From contig NZ_VUOD01000001.1 in NCBI RefSeq assembly GCF_008386465.1, forward strand, positions 62,001 to 126,000: a stretch of 64,000 nt of DNA. Direction: 5' to 3'. Source of the DNA: Arenimonas fontis. Its GTDB lineage: Bacteria; Pseudomonadota; Gammaproteobacteria; Xanthomonadales; Xanthomonadaceae. Under the pieces are notes generated by a model, which did no database searches, was not told the DNA's origin, and was given only the letters and a program-made list of their open reading frames with translations. The position numbers were made by a program, and so were the translations under genes. Of the stretch, positions 9,980-16,927 are shown one piece after another (position 1 is the first letter of the stretch; each line of letters opens with the position of its first letter).

Positions 9980-11230
9980 ATGCTCGTAATCCAACCCGCC
10001 CGGAAGCGCCGGCGCGCCAGCCCGGGCCGCATCGGCCTGGCCGTGGCCGGCGGCGGCCCGATCGGCGGCATGTACGAACTGGGTGCCTTGCGGGCCCTGG
10101 ACGTCGCCATGGACGGGCTGGACCTCACCCGGCTGGACGTCTACGTCGGGGTCAGCTCGGGCGCCTTCCTGGCGGCCGGCCTGGCCAATCGGCTGGACAC
10201 CGCCGACATGTGCCGCATCTTCATCACCGGCGACAGCCCGGACGTGAAGTTCCGTCCGGAAATGTTTCTGCGCCCGGCCTTCGGCGAGTACCTGCGCCGG
10301 GCCATCGCCCTGCCGCGACTGGCGGTCGAATGGTGGCAGGGTGTCCTGACCGACCCGACCGGTTCGCACCTGGCCGACCTGGTCGGCCGCATCGGCGGCG
10401 CCATCCCCACCGGCCTTTTCGACAACTCCGGCATCGAACGCTTCCTGAGCCAGGTATTCACCCTGCATGGACGCAGCAACGATTTCCGGGAGCTGGCCGC
10501 CAGACTCTACGTGGTGGCGGTGGACCTGGATAGCGGCGAAGCGGTGCGCTTCGGCGCCCCGGGCTGGGACGACGTGCCGATCTCCAAGGCGGTGCAGGCC
10601 AGTTCCGCCCTGCCGGGCCTGTACCCGCCGGTGGACATCCGCGGCCACCATTTCGTCGACGGCGCGCTGCGCCGGACCATGCATGCGTCGGTCGTGCTGG
10701 ACCATGGCATCGACCTGATGATCGGGATCAACCCGTTCGTGCCCTACAACGCCAAGCGCGCCACCGAGAAACCCCGCCAGGGTAGGGACAAGCTCGCCGA
10801 GGGTGGTCTGCCGATGGTGCTTTCCCAGACCGTGCGCACCATGTTGCAGTCGCGCATGCGGGTCGGCCTGGAAAAGTACGCCGAGCGCTATCCGCAGGTG
10901 GACCAGCTGGTGTTCGAGCCCAACGAGGACGACGGCGAGATGTTCTACACCAATGTCTTCGGCTACTCGGCCCGGCAGCGGGTCTGCGAGCACGCCTTCC
11001 GTTGCACACTGAACGACCTGCGCCGCCGCCGGGCCGAGATCGGGCCACTGCTGGCCAGGCACGGCCTGCACCTGCGCGCCGAAGTGCTGGACGACCCGGC
11101 ACCTTCCCTGCTCGCCGGCCTGGCGCCGGCCCGGCGCCGCACCGTCACCGAGGCAAAACTGGAACGTGCCCTGGACGACGTGGACGCGCTGCTGCGGGGC
11201 AGCGGCCGGGCGAACCCTCGCCGCGGCTGA
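9980..11230 (+). CDS. patatin-like phospholipase family protein
   Basis: Predicted serine acyl hydrolase of 416 residues using a Ser-Asp dyad. All patatin signatures are present: the glycine-rich oxyanion loop AVAGGGPIGGMYELGAL (residues 21-37), the nucleophile elbow GVSSG with Ser59, and the DGA dyad motif with Asp227. No signal peptide or transmembrane helix is evident and the N-terminus is basic, so a cytosolic or membrane-surface location is likely. It lies between a PHA granule-region gene and a phasin gene on the same strand; some patatin-like proteins act on lipid or PHA inclusions, which is a reasonable inference here but not shown. The ATG at 9980 has no strong ribosome site, only ACAGG directly before it. 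Confidence 0.9.
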   Translation: MLVIQPARKRRRASPGRIGLAVAGGGPIGGMYELGALRALDVAMDGLDLTRLDVYVGVSSGAFLAAGLANRLDTADMCRIFITGDSPDVKFRPEMFLRPAFGEYLRRAIALPRLAVEWWQGVLTDPTGSHLADLVGRIGGAIPTGLFDNSGIERFLSQVFTLHGRSNDFRELAARLYVVAVDLDSGEAVRFGAPGWDDVPISKAVQASSALPGLYPPVDIRGHHFVDGALRRTMHASVVLDHGIDLMIGINPFVPYNAKRATEKPRQGRDKLAEGGLPMVLSQTVRTMLQSRMRVGLEKYAERYPQVDQLVFEPNEDDGEMFYTNVFGYSARQRVCEHAFRCTLNDLRRRRAEIGPLLARHGLHLRAEVLDDPAPSLLAGLAPARRRTVTEAKLERALDDVDALLRGSGRANPRRG

Positions 11231-11267
11231 ACCGTTTGCCCCGGTGGTGTGAATGCTCTAGACCGCC

Positions 11268-11304
11268 GGCGCATCTTGCGCCACACTAGGCCCGCGTGCG
11301 GGCC
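11268..11304. repeat. two tight inverted repeats upstream of the phasin gene
   Basis: A 6-bp stem with a 3-nt loop (11268-11282, GGCGCA/TGCGCC) is followed after six bases by a perfect 7-bp inverted repeat with a 2-nt centre (11289-11304, GGCCCGC/GCGGGCC). Together they fill the short space before the phasin ribosome site. They could be a weak terminator of the patatin gene, an operator for a PHA-responsive repressor, or an mRNA structure; no U-tract follows. Confidence 0.5.
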
Positions 11305-11331
11305 GATCCGAGTACAGGAGCCGACACACTC

Positions 11332-11922
11332 ATGGCCAAGCTGAAGAAGACCGCCCGCGCCAAGGCCAATGCCAAGCCGAGCGCCGCCGACCTGCAGGCC
11401 CGTGCCGAGCAGCTGTCCCGTTCCATCATGGGCTCCGCCCAGCAGATCTGGGCTGCCGGCATCGGCGCCTTCCAGCGCGCCCAGAACGAAGGCTCGAAGC
11501 TGTTCGAGGCGCTGGTGAGGGAAGGCATGAGCCTGGAGACGTCCACCCGCAAGCTGGCCACCGGCAAGGTGGACGCGGTGCGCGATGCGGTCGAAGACAG
11601 GGTGGGCGTGGTACGCGAGCGCGCCGCGGACACCTGGGACCGTCTGGAGAAGGTGTTCGAGGAGCGCGTCCAGCGTGCGCTGAACCGCCTGGGCGTGCCG
11701 GGCAAGGAAGACCTGGACGAGCTGGGCGCCAGGGTGGACGCGCTGACCTCGGAGCTGCGCAAGCTCTCGGGCGGAAAGGCGCCAGCCCGCAAGAAGGCGG
11801 CAAGGAAGGCGACCCGGCGTCCCGGCAGCCTCGGCAAGAAGTCCGCGACGAAGGCCACCGCCCGGCCGCGCAAGCCGGCCCTGCCCAAGGCGCCGAGGCC
11901 GGTGCCTCCGCAGGAGGCCTGA
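11332..11922 (+). CDS. phasin family (granule-associated) protein
   Basis: 196-residue protein of the phasin family, which coats polyhydroxyalkanoate or lipid granules. After a basic N-terminus (AKLKKTARAKANAK), residues about 20-140 are an amphipathic helical region (QQIWAAGIGAFQRAQNEGSKLFEALVREG, with later heptad-like DRLEKVFEERVQRALNRLG) resembling the PhaF/PhaI-type phasin domain. The C-terminal 55 residues are a Lys/Ala/Pro-rich, histone-like tail as in PhaF, which can bind DNA and may help distribute granules. The ATG at 11332 has AGGAG 11 bases upstream. A strong terminator follows. Confidence 0.9.
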   Translation: MAKLKKTARAKANAKPSAADLQARAEQLSRSIMGSAQQIWAAGIGAFQRAQNEGSKLFEALVREGMSLETSTRKLATGKVDAVRDAVEDRVGVVRERAADTWDRLEKVFEERVQRALNRLGVPGKEDLDELGARVDALTSELRKLSGGKAPARKKAARKATRRPGSLGKKSATKATARPRKPALPKAPRPVPPQEA

Positions 11923-11936
11923 GCCGCACCGTTGAC

Positions 11937-11995
11937 GTCCGCCAGCCGGAACGGAGTCGTTCGCTCCCTCCCCTTTCGGCTTCGGGCTGGCGGAC
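11937..11995 (+). repeat. long-range inverted repeat in the phasin 3' UTR
   Basis: An 11-bp perfect inverted repeat, GTCCGCCAGCC at 11937-11947 and GGCTGGCGGAC at 11985-11995, encloses 37 bases that contain a small GGAG/CTCC hairpin. It sits between the phasin stop codon and the intrinsic terminator and could form a two-storey RNA structure protecting the 3' end or part of a 3'-derived small RNA. Confidence 0.5.
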
Positions 11996-12010
11996 CCTTT
12001 ACCTGCCTGG

Positions 12011-12045
12011 CGACGGGCCCGGTCTAGCCGGGCCCGTCGTCTTTT
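12011..12045 (+). terminator. intrinsic terminator after the phasin gene
   Basis: Perfect 12-bp stem (12011-12022 with 12028-12039), loop TCTAG, followed by TCTTTT. This ends the patatin-phasin transcript. Confidence 0.92.
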
Positions 12046-12088
12046 GGCGTTATGCTTTGCACCCCTTTGGTGACCCGGAGTCGGTCGG

Positions 12089-13108
12089 ATGCTCGGCATG
12101 CCCCCCCTGATCCTCGCGATCGCCACCTCGCTCGCGGCCTTGGCCGGAAGTTTCTGGTGGTTCGGAGTGCATCGTCGTCGCAAGGCCGAGACCCTGGCCG
12201 GAATCCAGGCCCTGGCCGGAATGAAGTGGCGGGAATGTGCCGGCCTGGTCCTGCAGGCGCTGGCCGAGAAGGGGTACCGGGAAGCGCCTTCCAGCGGTCA
12301 GCCGGGCGACGGCGGTACCGAGTTCGTCCTGCTCAAGGACGGCCAGCGTTGCCTGGTCGGCTACAAGCATGGCACGGCCTACCGCCTGGGCGAAGCGAAC
12401 GTCCGGGATTTCGCCAATGCCGTGCAACTGCAGGGAGCGGCCAGCGGCATCCTCGTCACCCTCGGCAGCGCCGAGGGATTTGCCCGTGATCTGGCCCGCC
12501 GCTACGAAGTGGAACTGATCGACGGACCGAGCCTGTGGCCGCAGGTGGAGCCGTTCGCGCCCGCCGCGATGGTAGAGGCGGTGCGCGAAAAGGCCGCATC
12601 GGAAACGCGGCGGGGTAAACAATGGGGCATGACCGGCAGTCTCGCGCTGGGCCTGCTGGTGTACCTGGCGGCGTGGGTCGCCGAGCCGGCACCGCCGGCG
12701 ACCGCGGCAGCGGCCGTGACCGGTGTACCGGCCTCGTCGGCCGCCCCAGCACCGGAACCGGCAGCGGCAACTGCCGGTCCCGCATCACCCGCGGACGAAG
12801 CCAGCCGGCAGGTCGCCGAGGCCAGGCGCGTCCTCGAACAGGTTGAAAGCCTCAGTGACGAAGAGAGGGCCAATCGCCGCGCCACCGCGGCGGCCCGGGT
12901 GGCGGTGCTGGAAGAAGCGAAGTCGGCGGTCTGGTCCACCCAGTCCACCCTGGTGGTGAACATGGCCCGCCCCGACAGTATGGATCGCGGCCTGGTCAAC
13001 GACGCCTGCGCCATCCTCGTCGAGTACGAAGAGCTGCGTTTCTCCCGCTTGCAACTCGAACCGCCTCCGGGCAGCCAGTCGCCGGTACGCTGGCGTCAGT
13101 GCAAGTAG
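12089..13108 (+). CDS. membrane protein with a degenerate Mrr/PD-(D/E)xK nuclease-like domain
   Basis: 339 residues. Layout: membrane helix at about 6-26; a restriction-endonuclease-like domain at about 40-155; a second membrane helix at about 180-197; an Ala/Pro/Glu-rich low-complexity stretch to about 240; then a helical C-terminal region to the end. The nuclease-like part aligns with Mrr-type cores (GYKHG at the QxK strand, GILVTLGSAEGFARDLARRYEVELIDG afterwards), but the motif-II Asp is Glu or lost and the Gln of QxK is Gly, so DNA cleavage is doubtful. No methyltransferase or restriction gene is nearby. GGAG nine bases before ATG 12089 supports the start. Biological role unknown. Confidence 0.75.
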   Translation: MLGMPPLILAIATSLAALAGSFWWFGVHRRRKAETLAGIQALAGMKWRECAGLVLQALAEKGYREAPSSGQPGDGGTEFVLLKDGQRCLVGYKHGTAYRLGEANVRDFANAVQLQGAASGILVTLGSAEGFARDLARRYEVELIDGPSLWPQVEPFAPAAMVEAVREKAASETRRGKQWGMTGSLALGLLVYLAAWVAEPAPPATAAAAVTGVPASSAAPAPEPAAATAGPASPADEASRQVAEARRVLEQVESLSDEERANRRATAAARVAVLEEAKSAVWSTQSTLVVNMARPDSMDRGLVNDACAILVEYEELRFSRLQLEPPPGSQSPVRWRQCK

Positions 13109-13157
13109 CGACGGCGGCCGGGCGAACCCGGCGAGCCGCCCCCCTCGCCCCGGCACG

Positions 13158-15146
13158 CTACCAGTGCACTCCGCGCATCAGGGCGGCGAAAGCCACCTGT
13201 TCGTTGGTCGGCCGTTCGTCCTTGATTGCCTTGCGATCGCCCTTGGCAGCCGCCGAGTCCGGGAACATCTCGAAGGCCGTGTTCATGATCACCTCGTAAG
13301 CCTTCGGCGCCAGCGCGTTCAGCGTGGCGGCGAAGATGCCCATGCGGGTAGCGACGCGACTTGGCCGTTCGATGATCGCCTTGACCACCAGGTCGGCAGC
13401 CTCGTCCGGCGTCAGCGTCGGCACGGCGTCGTAGATCTTGGTCGGAGCGATCATCGGTGTCTTCACCAGCGGCATGTTGATGGTGGTGAAGGCGATGTTC
13501 TTGCCGCTGAACTCGGCCTGGGCACAGCGGCTGAAGGCGTCGAGCGCCGCCTTGGAGGCGACGTAGGCCGAGAATCTCGGCGAGCTGGCAAGCACGCCGA
13601 TCGAACTGATGTTGATGATGTGGCCCTTGCGGCGCTTGGCCATGGTTGGCAGGAACCCCATGATCAGGCGCAGGCTGCCAAAGTAGTTCAGCTGCATCGT
13701 CCGCTCGAAATCGTGGAAGCGGTCGTAGCTGAGTTCGATGGAACGACGGATCGAACGGCCGGCGTTGTTGATCAGGATGTCTACCGCCTTGTGTTCGGCC
13801 AGCACCGTCCTGACCAGTTCGTCGCAGGCCGCCATGTCGGTCAGGTCACAGGGATAGGCCCAGCACTTGCCTCCCGCCGCAGTGATCTCGTCCCGTGTCT
13901 TGAACAACTCCTCTTTGCCCCGGGCCACGATGATCACCCTGGCGCCGGCCGCCGCCACCTTCTCGGCCGTCGCCTTGCCTATGCCGGACGAGCCGCCGGT
14001 GATCAGCACCACGCGGTTCTCCACGTTGCCACGCAGCGAACGGTCAACGAACAGGTCCGGGTCGAGATGCCGTTCCCAGTAGTCCCATATCCGCCAGGCA
14101 TAGTCCCCGATATCCGGCAGGCGCACCTTGCTGCCCTTTAGCGCGCGCTCGGCATTGCGGGTGTCGAACCGGGTCGGGTAGGTAATGAAACCGAGCGCCG
14201 CTTCCGGGATCTTCAGGTCCTTGAGCAGCATGCCGGTGAACCGCTTGACCGGCGGCAGATTGACCAGTGCACCGCGCACCGGCGCCGGCACCACCGCGAA
14301 CATGCGAGCGTCCAGCCGCATGGTCATCTCCGGTGCGTGCGCGGCGCGGCAGAACACGTTCATCAACTCGCCGAACCGCATCGGCTGCGGGTCCACCAGA
14401 TGGAAGCATTGTCCGTCCAGGCCGCGCTTGTGGGCGATGTGGTCCATGGCGTCGGCGACGAAATCCACAGGCACGACGTTGATGCGCCCGCCTTCGACAC
14501 CCAGGGTCGGCATCCATTGTGGCAGCGCCTGGCGCAGCTTCTTGATCAACGTGAAGAGGTAGTAGACGCCGTCGATCTTGTCCATCTCGCCGGTGCGCGA
14601 GTGGCCAATGACGATGCCGGGCCGATAGATCCTGAACGGCACCCGGCATTCCTTGCGGACGATCGCCTCGGACTCATGCTTGGTGCGCAGGTACGGATCG
14701 CGCAGACCCTCTGCCTCCTCGAACATGTCCTCGCGAAACACCCCGGGATACAGGCCCGCCGCGGCGATCGAACTGGCATGGTGGAAACAACCGGCCTTCA
14801 GCGCCATGGCCAGCTCGACCGCATGCCTGGTGCCTTCGACGTTGGCAATGCGCTGGCTCTCGGCATCGGCGGTTAGGTCATAGATGGCAGCGAGGTGGAA
14901 GAAATGTTTCACCTTGCCGGCCAGGCCCTTGATCCGCGCCGGACTCAGGCCAAGTCTCGGACTGGAGAGGTCGCCGGCTACCGCAACCACGCGCTTGCGA
15001 TCCCAACCCATGCGGTCGGCGATGTCGTCGAGCTTCTTCTCCGATCCCTTGCGCACCAGCACATGGACCGTGCCCTTGCGCTTGAGCAGGTTGCTGACCA
15101 GGAAACGCCCGATGAAACCGGTACCGCCGGTGACGAAATAGCTCAT
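13158..15146 (-). CDS. alcohol-forming fatty acyl-CoA reductase (two fused SDR domains)
   Basis: Predicted to reduce long-chain acyl-CoA (and aldehyde) to the primary alcohol with NADPH, the first step of wax ester synthesis. The 662-residue length and architecture match the Marinobacter-type bifunctional reductases. N-terminal extended SDR domain: GGTGFIGRFL nucleotide loop, Y152xxxK156. C-terminal classical SDR domain from about residue 376: GGSSGIGKATAE loop, NNAG, Y528xxxK532, and INMPLVKTPMIAPTK. It could be read as a generic SDR, but the fused domain order and long family-specific blocks such as NYFGSLRLIMGF make the reductase assignment strong. AGGGGATAGG precedes the ATG. It is divergent from the ACBP/TetR genes; no wax ester synthase is in the window. 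Confidence 0.88.
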   Translation of the reverse strand: MSYFVTGGTGFIGRFLVSNLLKRKGTVHVLVRKGSEKKLDDIADRMGWDRKRVVAVAGDLSSPRLGLSPARIKGLAGKVKHFFHLAAIYDLTADAESQRIANVEGTRHAVELAMALKAGCFHHASSIAAAGLYPGVFREDMFEEAEGLRDPYLRTKHESEAIVRKECRVPFRIYRPGIVIGHSRTGEMDKIDGVYYLFTLIKKLRQALPQWMPTLGVEGGRINVVPVDFVADAMDHIAHKRGLDGQCFHLVDPQPMRFGELMNVFCRAAHAPEMTMRLDARMFAVVPAPVRGALVNLPPVKRFTGMLLKDLKIPEAALGFITYPTRFDTRNAERALKGSKVRLPDIGDYAWRIWDYWERHLDPDLFVDRSLRGNVENRVVLITGGSSGIGKATAEKVAAAGARVIIVARGKEELFKTRDEITAAGGKCWAYPCDLTDMAACDELVRTVLAEHKAVDILINNAGRSIRRSIELSYDRFHDFERTMQLNYFGSLRLIMGFLPTMAKRRKGHIINISSIGVLASSPRFSAYVASKAALDAFSRCAQAEFSGKNIAFTTINMPLVKTPMIAPTKIYDAVPTLTPDEAADLVVKAIIERPSRVATRMGIFAATLNALAPKAYEVIMNTAFEMFPDSAAAKGDRKAIKDERPTNEQVAFAALMRGVHW

Positions 15147-15187
15147 TGACCTATCCCCTGCCCTGATTGCCGCCTGTGGTTGCCGCC

Positions 15188-15210
15188 GTGCCGGGACGGC
15201 CGGCCGGCAC
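15188..15210. promoter_or_regulatory. candidate operator palindrome between the reductase and ACBP genes
   Basis: GTGCCGG - 9 bases - CCGGCAC, a perfect 7-bp dyad in the 159-bp divergent gap. Its size suits a TetR dimer site, and a TetR gene is the second gene of the rightward operon. This is inference only. Confidence 0.4.
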
Positions 15211-15251
15211 GCCTAAGTTGCCAGAGCCCCGGGGAGCCGGCAAACCCCGCG

Positions 15252-15280
15252 TTGACCGCCCCGCGGGTGCGTGCTATTCA
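15252..15280 (+). promoter_or_regulatory. probable promoter of the ACBP-TetR operon
   Basis: TTGACC (15252-15257, one mismatch), 17-base spacer, TATTCA (15275-15280, weak). A start near 15287 leaves a leader of about 19 bases including GGGGGA before the ATG at 15306. Confidence 0.5.
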
Positions 15281-15305
15281 CCGGCACAGGCACGGGGGAA
15301 CCGCA

Positions 15306-15563
15306 ATGGCCGATCTGAAGAAACAGTTCCAGCAAGCCGCTAAGGACGTGATGGACCTGCCCGAGCGGCCCGACAACGACACCATGCTCAGGCTCTATGC
15401 CCTGTACAAGCAGGGCTCGGAGGGTGACGTGAAGGGGCCCCGCCCCGGCTTCTTCGACTTCGTCGGCACCGCCAAGTACGAGGCCTGGGAAAAGCTGGCC
15501 GGCATGCCCGCGGAAGAGGCCATGAAGAAGTACGTGGCCCTGGTCAGGCAGTTGCGCGGCTGA
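15306..15563 (+). CDS. acyl-CoA-binding protein
   Basis: 85-residue cytosolic carrier of medium/long-chain acyl-CoA esters. It shows the four-helix ACBP signature: FQQAAKDVMDLPERPDN in helix 1, LRLYALYKQGSEGDV in helix 2, GPRPGFFDFVGTAKYEAWEKL in the CoA-binding loop and helix 3, and a C-terminal YVALVRQL helix. Prokaryotic ACBPs are uncommon and often occur in lipid-storing bacteria. GGGGGA precedes the ATG by about six bases. A TetR gene starts 11 bases downstream, and a fatty acyl-CoA reductase is divergent, so it probably delivers acyl-CoA to that enzyme or buffers the regulator's ligand. Confidence 0.95.
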   Translation: MADLKKQFQQAAKDVMDLPERPDNDTMLRLYALYKQGSEGDVKGPRPGFFDFVGTAKYEAWEKLAGMPAEEAMKKYVALVRQLRG

Positions 15564-15574
15564 CGACGCCAGCG

Positions 15575-16201
15575 ATGGCCCGGCAGACCCGCCAGCGCAT
15601 CCTCGATGCCGCACTGGCCATGTTCAATGAACAGGGCGAGCCAAATGTCACCACCAACCATATCGCCGACGAGTTGGACATCAGCCCGGGCAACCTTTAC
15701 TACCATTTCCGCAACAAGGACGACATCATCGAGCAACTGTTCCAGCGCTATGAAGAGCGCATGGATGCAGCCCTCGCCGCGCCGGAGGGTCGGCTTCGCG
15801 ACCTGGAGGACATCTGGCTGCAGTTGCACCTGGTGTTCGAGTGCATCTGGGAGTACCGGTTCCTGTACCGGGACATCGTCGAAATACTGAGCCGCAACCG
15901 GCGTCTTCGCCTGCGTTTTGGCCGGATACTCAAGCGGGCCGCGGACAACGCCCAGACCAGCATGCGCGGCCTGGTCCAGGCCGGAGTGATGCGGGCCTCG
16001 GCCGCCGAGGTCGAAGCCACCGCCACCAACATCCTGGTGGTCGCCACCTTCTGGCTGAACTATGCCAGCGTCCGCGGCGACCGGGACGAGCACGAGGCCA
16101 TCCGCCAGGGCATCGTCCAGGTGATGATGCTGCTCTCGCCGCTGCTGCGGGACGCCGAACGGGTGCATCTGAACACCCTGACCCGGGCCTACACGCCCTG
16201 A
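15575..16201 (+). CDS. TetR/AcrR-family transcriptional regulator
   Basis: 208 residues. N-terminal helix-turn-helix: RQRILDAALAMFNEQGEPNVTTNHIADELDISPGNLYYHFRNKDDII is a classic TetR DNA-binding domain, with SPGNLYYHF as recognition helix. The C-terminal ligand domain is helical and has the LEDIWLQLHLVFECIWEYRFLYRDIVEIL pattern seen in a group of TetR proteins of lipid-metabolising proteobacteria. It is 11 bases after the acyl-CoA-binding protein gene, so it is probably coexpressed with it and may respond to acyl-CoA or fatty acids. The 23-bp dyad at 15188-15210 is the best operator candidate. Confidence 0.92.
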   Translation: MARQTRQRILDAALAMFNEQGEPNVTTNHIADELDISPGNLYYHFRNKDDIIEQLFQRYEERMDAALAAPEGRLRDLEDIWLQLHLVFECIWEYRFLYRDIVEILSRNRRLRLRFGRILKRAADNAQTSMRGLVQAGVMRASAAEVEATATNILVVATFWLNYASVRGDRDEHEAIRQGIVQVMMLLSPLLRDAERVHLNTLTRAYTP

Positions 16202-16234
16202 ACCGCCCCCCTGGCGGAGGCCCAAGAGTCTGTA

Positions 16235-16263
16235 TTGCAAGCGGTTTTCGAGGCAGCTATAAT
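16235..16263 (+). promoter_or_regulatory. strong sigma70-type promoter of rpmJ
   Basis: TTGCAA (16235-16240), exactly 17 bases, then perfect TATAAT (16258-16263). Predicted start near 16270, about 30 bases before the rpmJ ATG. Confidence 0.85.
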
Positions 16264-16300
16264 CCCGCGTCTTTAACCGCCCTGCCACCAAGGATCCGCC

Positions 16301-16426
16301 ATGAAAGTGCTCTCGTCCCTGAAGTCGGCGAAGACCCGCCATCGCGACTGCAAGGTCGTGCGCCGCCGCGGCAAGGTCTTCGTGATCTGCAAGTCCAACC
16401 CCCGCTTCAAGGCCCGCCAGCGCTGA
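16301..16426 (+). CDS. rpmJ: 50S ribosomal protein L36, two-cysteine type
   Basis: 41-residue ribosomal protein, [19 protein letters not shown] at the start and [12 protein letters not shown] at the end. It is of the YkgO-like class: only Cys17 and Cys30 are present, not the full four-ligand zinc knuckle of classical L36. In Escherichia coli this type is the zinc-starvation paralogue, but it is the usual form in Xanthomonas relatives. It is a separate transcription unit with an excellent promoter upstream and an intrinsic terminator downstream. The ATG follows a weak AAGGA at about ten bases. Confidence 0.95.
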
Positions 16427-16452
16427 GCGCCGGCTGCCCAGGAGCTTACGGG

Positions 16453-16480
16453 ACGCCGGCGTCAGCCGGCGTTTCCTTTT
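16453..16480 (+). terminator. intrinsic terminator after rpmJ
   Basis: 8-bp perfect stem ACGCCGGC / GCCGGCGT (16453-16460 with 16465-16472), GTCA loop, then a T-rich run TTCCTTTT. Confidence 0.9.
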
Positions 16481-16587
16481 CTGCCGGGCACGGCGCCCCG
16501 ACACGGCAAGCGCCGATGGCGGGTCCGGGCGGCTTCTGCCATCATCCCGGTCCGGAACGTCAACCCGACCAGACCGCGGAGGTGGAC

Positions 16588-16920
16588 ATGAAGGCCTTGA
16601 CCGTATCCCTCGCCCTGGCGGCCGGCCTGCTTCTGCAGGCACCCGCCGCCGCCGACACCCTGCTGATCGAGCGCGTCCAGGCCGCACAGGGCAAGACCCT
16701 GCCGGCCCGGGGCCAGAGCATGGCCCAGGTCGAAAAGGCCTTCGGCGCGCCGCAGCAGAAGTTTCCGCCGGTGGCCGGCCCCGGCGACCATCGGCACAAC
16801 CCGCCGATCACCCGCTGGGTCTACCCGGAGTTCACGGTGTACTTCGAGCACAACCATGTGGTGAACGCGGTGCTCAACAAGGCCCACCAGGCCGAAATCG
16901 GACCCAAGCCGATCGAGTAA
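16588..16920 (+). CDS. small exported protein of unknown function
   Basis: 110 residues with a clear Sec signal peptide (MKALTVSLALAAGLLLQ, cleavage likely after APAAA near residue 22). The mature part includes RGQSMAQVEKAFGAPQQKFPPV and HNPPITRWVYPEFTVYFEHNHVVNAV, a pattern reminiscent of small BamE/SmpA-like folds in which a short helix is followed by a beta-meander, but the match is loose. It is conserved in Xanthomonas-like genomes under hypothetical names. GGAGG six bases before ATG 16588 fixes the start. It ends eight bases before aguA, so it may share that transcript. Confidence 0.8.
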   Translation: MKALTVSLALAAGLLLQAPAAADTLLIERVQAAQGKTLPARGQSMAQVEKAFGAPQQKFPPVAGPGDHRHNPPITRWVYPEFTVYFEHNHVVNAVLNKAHQAEIGPKPIE

Positions 16921-16927
16921 GTCCGCG

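Noticed and set aside
12089-13108. A functional restriction-modification system
   Set aside because: The Mrr-like domain has lost key catalytic residues and there is no methyltransferase or specificity gene beside it.
13158-15146. Two separate SDR genes
   Set aside because: The reading frame is continuous over 662 codons and the fused order matches the fatty acyl-CoA reductase family.
16203-16217. Terminator after the TetR gene (CCGCC/GGCGG)
   Set aside because: Only a 5-bp stem and no T-run; too weak to call.
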